A program made the position numbers and the translations under genes. A DNA stretch of 64,000 nucleotides from Tanytarsus gracilentus (lineage: Eukaryota; Arthropoda; Insecta; Diptera; Chironomidae): positions 4,135,501 through 4,199,500 of the forward strand of contig JAXRKN010000041.1 in NCBI GenBank assembly GCA_038502055.1, read 5' to 3'. This document shows, one piece after another, positions 59,044 to 64,000 of this stretch (positions within the stretch are counted from its first letter, which is position 1; each line of letters opens with the position of its first letter). The notes beneath the pieces are model-generated. The model was not told where the DNA came from and made no database searches. It saw only the letters and a program-made list of their open reading frames with translations.

Positions 59044-62000
59044 CGGTTGATCATTCGGAAAAACTATGTTGTAATTTCTCGCATAAGCTTCGTGACTTCT
59101 TTCCACAATCCAATCATAATTTTTACGTTGTTTTTCAGAGAATCTTCGAACATCATAAGCGGACATGTCGAGGTAAGGGCGGCCGTGAATAATCCAACTT
59201 GCAAGTTGATTTGCGCAACCGGCACCGAACATCATTCCGACGGAATTAAATCCACAGCTGTGGAAGAGATTGTTGAGGTAGGGATCAGGACCCTGAAATT
59301 ATGAAGATTTTTTAAATTTTGAAAATACGTTAAACTTTTCCTAAAAATAATTTTAAAAATGAAAATTACGTTAAAATTAAAATTATAAATTTTGAAACAA
59401 AAAAATTAAAAATTAAAAGTGCGTTAAGTTTTTTAAAATGTAAAAATAAGTTAACATCTTCAAAAATATCCAAAATCTCACCATAATTGCTTTGTGATCC
59501 GGTGTAAAGCTTTCAGGGCCACAAACTGTGCTTTTAACACCAGCTTCTCCAAAAGCTGGACAAAGTTTAACTGCACCATCAATGTGAGTGTCAAAAACTG
59601 AATAATCTAGGTCATAAAGTGTAAATTGAAAGTCAGTCGGTACATTGTGAATGATAATTGGATTTGGTTCATAGCCGCCCATGGAAATTGCGTCACCTTT
59701 GGAATTAAAAGTTTTTAAGTGTAAAAAATTTGAAACTTTTAAAATCTAAAATATTTTTTAAAAAATTTAAATTTTTAATTTCTTCAATCACTTAAAGTTT
59801 TTAGTACCTTGAACTTTAAAATAGAGCGAAAAATCATGGTCTCTAACGTTAGGCATGCCACGAACTCCTTTAATTGTTTCAGATACAACATAAGCGTGTC
59901 TCATTGGCACTAAAGGCAAACTAATGCCGTGAGGTTCAAGAAGATTTCTTCCCCAAACTCCCGTGGCGTTGACGACTGCGTTTGCTTTGATTGTACCTGA
60001 AATTTATTTATTAATTTTATAGATTAATTTTTATATTTTTTAATTAAATATTTCCTAACCAAATTTAGTTTTCACTCCTTTAACTTCCTTTTCACCCAAA
60101 TAATTTTCTCCCACTAAAAGTTCTTCAACTTCGCAATTTTCGACTACATTCGCGCCATTTTTAATCGAACCTCTGCTCAACGCATTGCACATCATCGCCG
60201 GATCAACCACACCATCATTGGGTGAGTATAAAGCGTGCTCAAAAGCTTTTGGATCGAGCAGTGGAAAAATATTTTTCGCCTCTTCTGAAGTCATCATCTC
60301 ACTTGGCACGCCAAAACATTTTCCGAGTGTTTGAAGTCTTCGATATTCGTTTGTTCTTTGAGGCGAGTGAGAGATGAAAATTCCACCGTTGTTGATCCAA
60401 CCGGGATTTAGACCCGTTTCAGCTTCGAGCGACGAAAGAACTTTTTGAGTGATTGCGAGGAGTTGAATGTCAGTGTCATTGGGACGAAGACTCCAAACAA
60501 CACCGGCTGAAATAATTGATTTTATTCTTATTTAAATACTAAAAGAATTTTTTAAGAAACTCTTTTAAATTTTGAAAAGTTTTAAAATAATTAGGTGATT
60601 TTTAGTTTTTACCAGTGTGCCAGGTTGTTCCACTCGTCAATTTTCCACGCTCCAATAAAACTGCATTGACATTTTGTTTACTTAATTGATAAAGCAAATT
60701 GCAGCCAGCTGATCCACCACCTTATTATTAATTAAATTTTACTTTATTGATTTTTTTAAGAAATTTCACATTTTTAATTTTCTTCTTCTTCTTCTTCTTT
60801 ATTCAGTGTTTATTCATTAACATTAAAAAAAAATAAATGCTCGAACAGGCATCGCGGCTTTCACCTTTTTTGCCGAGTGTGTCAGTTGTGATGTCTTAGA
60901 ACCCACAAAGTTCATTAATTTTCTTTTCCAAAGAGTTTGTTACTTTCTTAACAAAGCGATCGATATGTGGCGCAGCATTTGTCGTGATGAATTGTTGAAG
61001 TGTTGGTGGGACATTGAAGTCACATAAAATTGATTTTATCGCATCGATAATCGTTTTTGTAAAGCCGTCAAATTGAACTGGTTCTTTCACACCAGGCTGA
61101 ATATCACTTGGTCTTTTGAACCCAGGTGGGTATTTATTTGACGTCGTTTGAGGTTTTTGGTTCTGTGTCTGTTTTTGAGCTTGAGGCTTCTGCACAACCG
61201 ATTTTTTTGATTGTTTTTGCGCTACTTCTTCTTTTCTCGTTGGAAAAGACATAGAGGGCACTGTGAGATTTTCTGATGTTTCATGAGCTATACCAGCTGG
61301 ATCGAGTTCTTTTAACATTTCAGCGAAAGTTCTTTTTCTTAACTTCCGCATCGTCATCACCTGTTTCTTTTCAAGAACTTTTCTTCTTGGACAACTTGTG
61401 CTTCCACCAAGATGGTCGTTTGATTTACACTGCACACATAAAAATGCAGGATTGATGAGTTTGTTATTATTACACATTTTTTGCGTGTGCCCGTATTTTT
61501 TACAATTGACACAAAACATTTCTCTCCGGCGATATTCACGCACAGGAATCAAAAGTCTGTCAAGCTTGAGTGTGTCGGGCAACAAGTTACCCTCGAATGT
61601 TATGATGACAATTGATGTGTCCTCTAAAATTGGCTCATTGCTCGCTTCACTTGATTTTTTTTTCAAACGAATTGAATCTAGCACTTTTATGTCCTGAATT
61701 TGTAAATTTTTGAATTTTCCTTTGCCATTGACAAAATCTAGGATATTTTCACTAATTGGCCAAGATACAACACCTTGCACTTCAACATATTTAGCGGGGA
61801 TGTAAACAGAGCAGCCGTTTATTTCACACTCCGCGAGAGTATTTGCCTCTTCTATTGCTTCTTTTCTGTTTTCTTTTTCTTGAAAAAGAACTTTGAGTTT
61901 ATTCTTATTCACTACCGTGACCTGCGAGATGTACTTAAAATTCTTAAATAGAGTTTTGTATATTGACTCGGTTTTTAATCCTTCACCAGATGCATGAATA

Positions 62001-62769
62001 AACACAATTATTTCGCCTTTATAGTCCTCTCCATATTGACGAATGCGAGTTTTTCTCTCAATTTTTTCCTTCATCGCGACAACAAGGCCACGTGATATTA
62101 TATTTCACTTCAATTAAGATGATTTTCTTTAATTTTTCAATTATTTTTTGATTATTTTCAACGGACCACGTTCTTAACTAATAAATTCACTAATTATTTT
62201 AGTTGAAAATTTAATTTTTCTTTAAGAAAATAATTTTTATATTTTAAGATTCACTCTTGAGTGTTTTGCTCGGCCAATGGTCGAAAGAGAGTTGTTTTAG
62301 TTTTAATTTAATTAAAATTTTGTTTTAATTATAATAAGAAATTTATTTACTAATTTTTAAATTTACTCATATAATTAAAAGAATTGTGAGCGAGTTTAAC
62401 GAATCTGATTGAGGTTTCACTTGGGGTCAGAAATTATCACACCTTAATTTGAAATTTGATAAGCGAAGCAGTTGTAAACTTTAACTTGTGCCGAAAGCTT
62501 TTTGGTAGTAAATTATTTGTTTGGAAAATAAAAATAAACTCACTTAATTATAAACTTAAATTAATAAAATTATTTTAATTATTTGAAGAATAAATTTATA
62601 AATTTTAAATTTCTTAATATTGATAAAATTTAAAATTTTCAACGGTAAATTTACCAATTATTACAACATCAGCAAATTCAGGAACAATTTGATTCGAAAA
62701 TTGTTTCAAAATTCCCAAATTTTTGTTAGTTTTTAAAAATTTAAGCAAATTCCGATTAAACTTCAACAT
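57616..62769 (-). CDS. Sarcosine dehydrogenase, mitochondrial (copy 2)
   Basis: Nine exons: 62769-62655, 60720-60613, 60506-60060, 59996-59808, 59696-59482, 59292-59005, 58948-58748, 58696-58551 and 58495-57616; 862 residues. First exon MLKFNRNLLKFLKT... is basic and ends ADVVIIG, fitting a mitochondrial presequence and the start of the FAD fold; GGSAGCNLLYQLSKQ and TSGTTWHT follow. It differs from copy 1 by an extra intron (59807-59697) inside exon 4 after KVQ, and by a 1.9-kb first intron that carries a retrotransposon ORF1 (60896-62074). If that intron is spliced, the enzyme should be functional. Residue differences from copy 1 are concentrated in exons 1, 4 and 5. GDAISMGGYEPNPI is closer to the family norm than copy 1's GRAFNLGGYEKNPI. 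Confidence 0.88.
60770..62101 (-). mobile_element. Non-LTR retrotransposon fragment, ORF1 only
   Basis: The frame 62074-60896 (392 residues) has a basic start, an RNA-binding-like middle and two zinc knuckles (FCVNCKKYGHTQKMC and FLCVQCKSNDHLGGSTSC), then a Gln/Pro/Lys-rich segment. This is the nucleic-acid-binding ORF1 protein of Jockey/I-like elements. No reverse-transcriptase frame follows; after about 110 bp comes a tail with aataaa and (GAA)n on the minus strand at about 60796-60781. A short atttcac occurs at both flanks (60763 and 62102), a candidate target-site duplication. It sits in intron 1 of dehydrogenase copy 2. It is intact enough to encode its protein but cannot move by itself. 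Confidence 0.75.
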
Positions 62770-63407
62770 TTTTATTAAATAATTTTAATATTTTTTACAC
62801 CTTCACTGCTCCAATAAAATATTGAGACTAATTTTAAAATATTTTTTTGACACTTATAAAATCGAAAATTTTACTCAGAGAATTTTTTCTAAATTGAGAA
62901 TAAATAAATTAATTAAAAACCTTCCAAAAATTGAATTGATTTGATCAGTCTGGTGAAAAAGTGCTGCATTATTTTTTGCAAATGCTTGAAATTTTTATTT
63001 TTAAACAAAATTTTATCTTTTGATAATAAATCTAAGTGACAAGACTTGTGGCTCTAATTTATTAAATTTTTTGTGTTGAATTTCGCTTGTTTATTTTCTT
63101 GAAATTTTGTTTGTTGCGTTCAGCTCATATTTCAATAATTAAAGTTTCGATTCTTAAAAATTTGTGAGTTGAAATTTAAAAAATAAAACAAAAGTAAAAA
63201 AAATTAAAAAAAAATATTTCTGATTTGTTTTTTTGACTTTAATCGTAAAATTTATTGTTCATCATCTTAGCAAATAAAACTTCAACCTGTCAGATTGTGA
63301 GTTTATTTATCCAGTTGTTATTTTTTTATATATAAAAACTTGACAAACATCTGAATCTGTATCAGTTTAACTAAAACTTTAAAGAGATCACAGAAAAATA
63401 AATTCAA
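62770..63407 (+). promoter_or_regulatory. Intergenic; TATA and initiator of the protease gene
   Basis: TATAAAA at 63331-63337 precedes an ATCAGT initiator at 63361-63366 by about 30 bases, and the ATG follows 42 bases later. The rest, shared upstream by the minus-strand dehydrogenase, shows nothing I can name. Confidence 0.65.
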
Positions 63408-64000
63408 ATGAAATTTTACGAAATTTTTTCACTGACAATCTTCATCGCGATTATAAGATCAGAAAATACACCAAAATCAGTTCAGGTTGAAATTCCAGTA
63501 AAACCTTTTAATCACAATTCAAAATTAATTGGAAGAGGTTCAAGAATTTATGGCGGAAAAACGGCTCAAGACGGAAATTTTCCATTTGTTAATGAAATAA
63601 ATCATTTTGTGTCCGAGAGTAAGTATGTGATGTGCACCGGAGCCTTTATAACACCATCATGGACAATCACTGCTTATCATTGTGTCAAACGGTAAATAGT
63701 GAAAAAAAAATTACAAAATTTTAAAATTTATGAAATTTACGCAAATTTTAAAAATTGACACAAATTCAGAAAAAGTGACAAAAATTTACAAATTTTGCTT
63801 ATTAAAGCCGGGACCCTAACTGGAATATACTGTATGTTAGATATGGCACTGCAAGTCGATCATCGCTTAATAGAAAAACATTGGGCGTTAACTCTTTAGT
63901 TTGGTGGCCCGACAACAGCACTTGGCTCGATCTTGTCCTTCTTCACACTCGCGAACCAGTTCAATTGACTTCAAATGTTGGACTTCTTCAACTTCCACCG
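63408..64000 (+). CDS. Trypsin-like serine protease, partial at window end
   Basis: Exon 1 (63408-63692) and the start of exon 2 (63808-64000, open at the edge) join in phase. A signal peptide (FSLTIFIAIIRS) and a propeptide of about 30 residues lead to the activation site SRIYGGKTAQDGNFPF. The catalytic His is in ITAYHC (usually TAAHC) and the catalytic Asp is in WLDLVLLHT. The Ser, and with it proof of activity, lies beyond the window. It is a secreted S1-family protease, likely digestive or haemolymph; the substrate pocket cannot be read. The strong core promoter fits a highly expressed gene. Confidence 0.85.

Overview
The window looks like nuclear DNA from a dipteran insect, probably a nematoceran (a chironomid midge is my best guess). 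It is very AT-rich and its introns are mostly 45-80 bp with GTAAGT/GTGAGT donors. It carries insect-specific families: a ZAD zinc-finger protein, an insect chitin synthase, a divergent ionotropic receptor, a Kank gene and TATA plus TCAGT promoters. Exon structures were built by hand from splice signals, phase and agreement between paralogues. Where all exons join in frame to a family-typical length I treat the model as secure.

Layout. 0.5-1.4 kb holds a fold-back repeat and broken pieces of two lectin genes that lie elsewhere in the window. 2.4-6.7 kb has three type II membrane C-type-lectin-like genes on the minus strand. 7.5 kb is a small secreted Thr/Pro-rich protein. 8.1-12.8 kb has two housekeeping genes on the minus strand, Dim1/TXNL4A and 5-oxoprolinase. 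13.0-14.7 kb has a microsatellite-bearing repeat and a ZAD-C2H2 gene. 15.1-19.2 kb has a leucine-rich-repeat (LRR) receptor, an internally deleted ionotropic receptor and a four-pass membrane protein. 19.5-24.8 kb has two tandem secreted lectin-like genes with Pro/Thr stalks. 25.2-31.4 kb has three LRR receptors on the minus strand with a tandem-repeat element between them. 31.7-37.4 kb is chitin synthase. 39.6-50.6 kb is Kank, whose introns hold repeats and an intron-containing tRNA-Lys gene. 52.4-62.8 kb has two inverted sarcosine dehydrogenase genes around an intact ionotropic receptor; one has a retrotransposon ORF1 in its first intron. 63.4 kb starts a trypsin-like protease cut by the window edge.

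The most unusual structure is in the second stalked lectin gene (20842-24782). Its stalk is encoded by 28 consecutive microexons of exactly 24 nt, all in phase 2, each separated by a short, nearly identical intron. Each adds one PAPVPAPV-type octapeptide, so any subset can be included or skipped without breaking the frame. Other points of interest are mosaic gene conversion between the inverted dehydrogenase copies, an in-frame deletion that removes the pore from a receptor, a tRNA-Lys(TTT) gene with a 37-nt intron, and three in-phase alternative first exons in Kank.

Cluster logic: most of the left half is duplicated surface or secreted genes (lectin-like, LRR, receptor), the class that expands fast in insect defence and chemosensation. 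The conserved single-copy genes (Dim1, 5-oxoprolinase, chitin synthase, Kank) are structurally intact between them.
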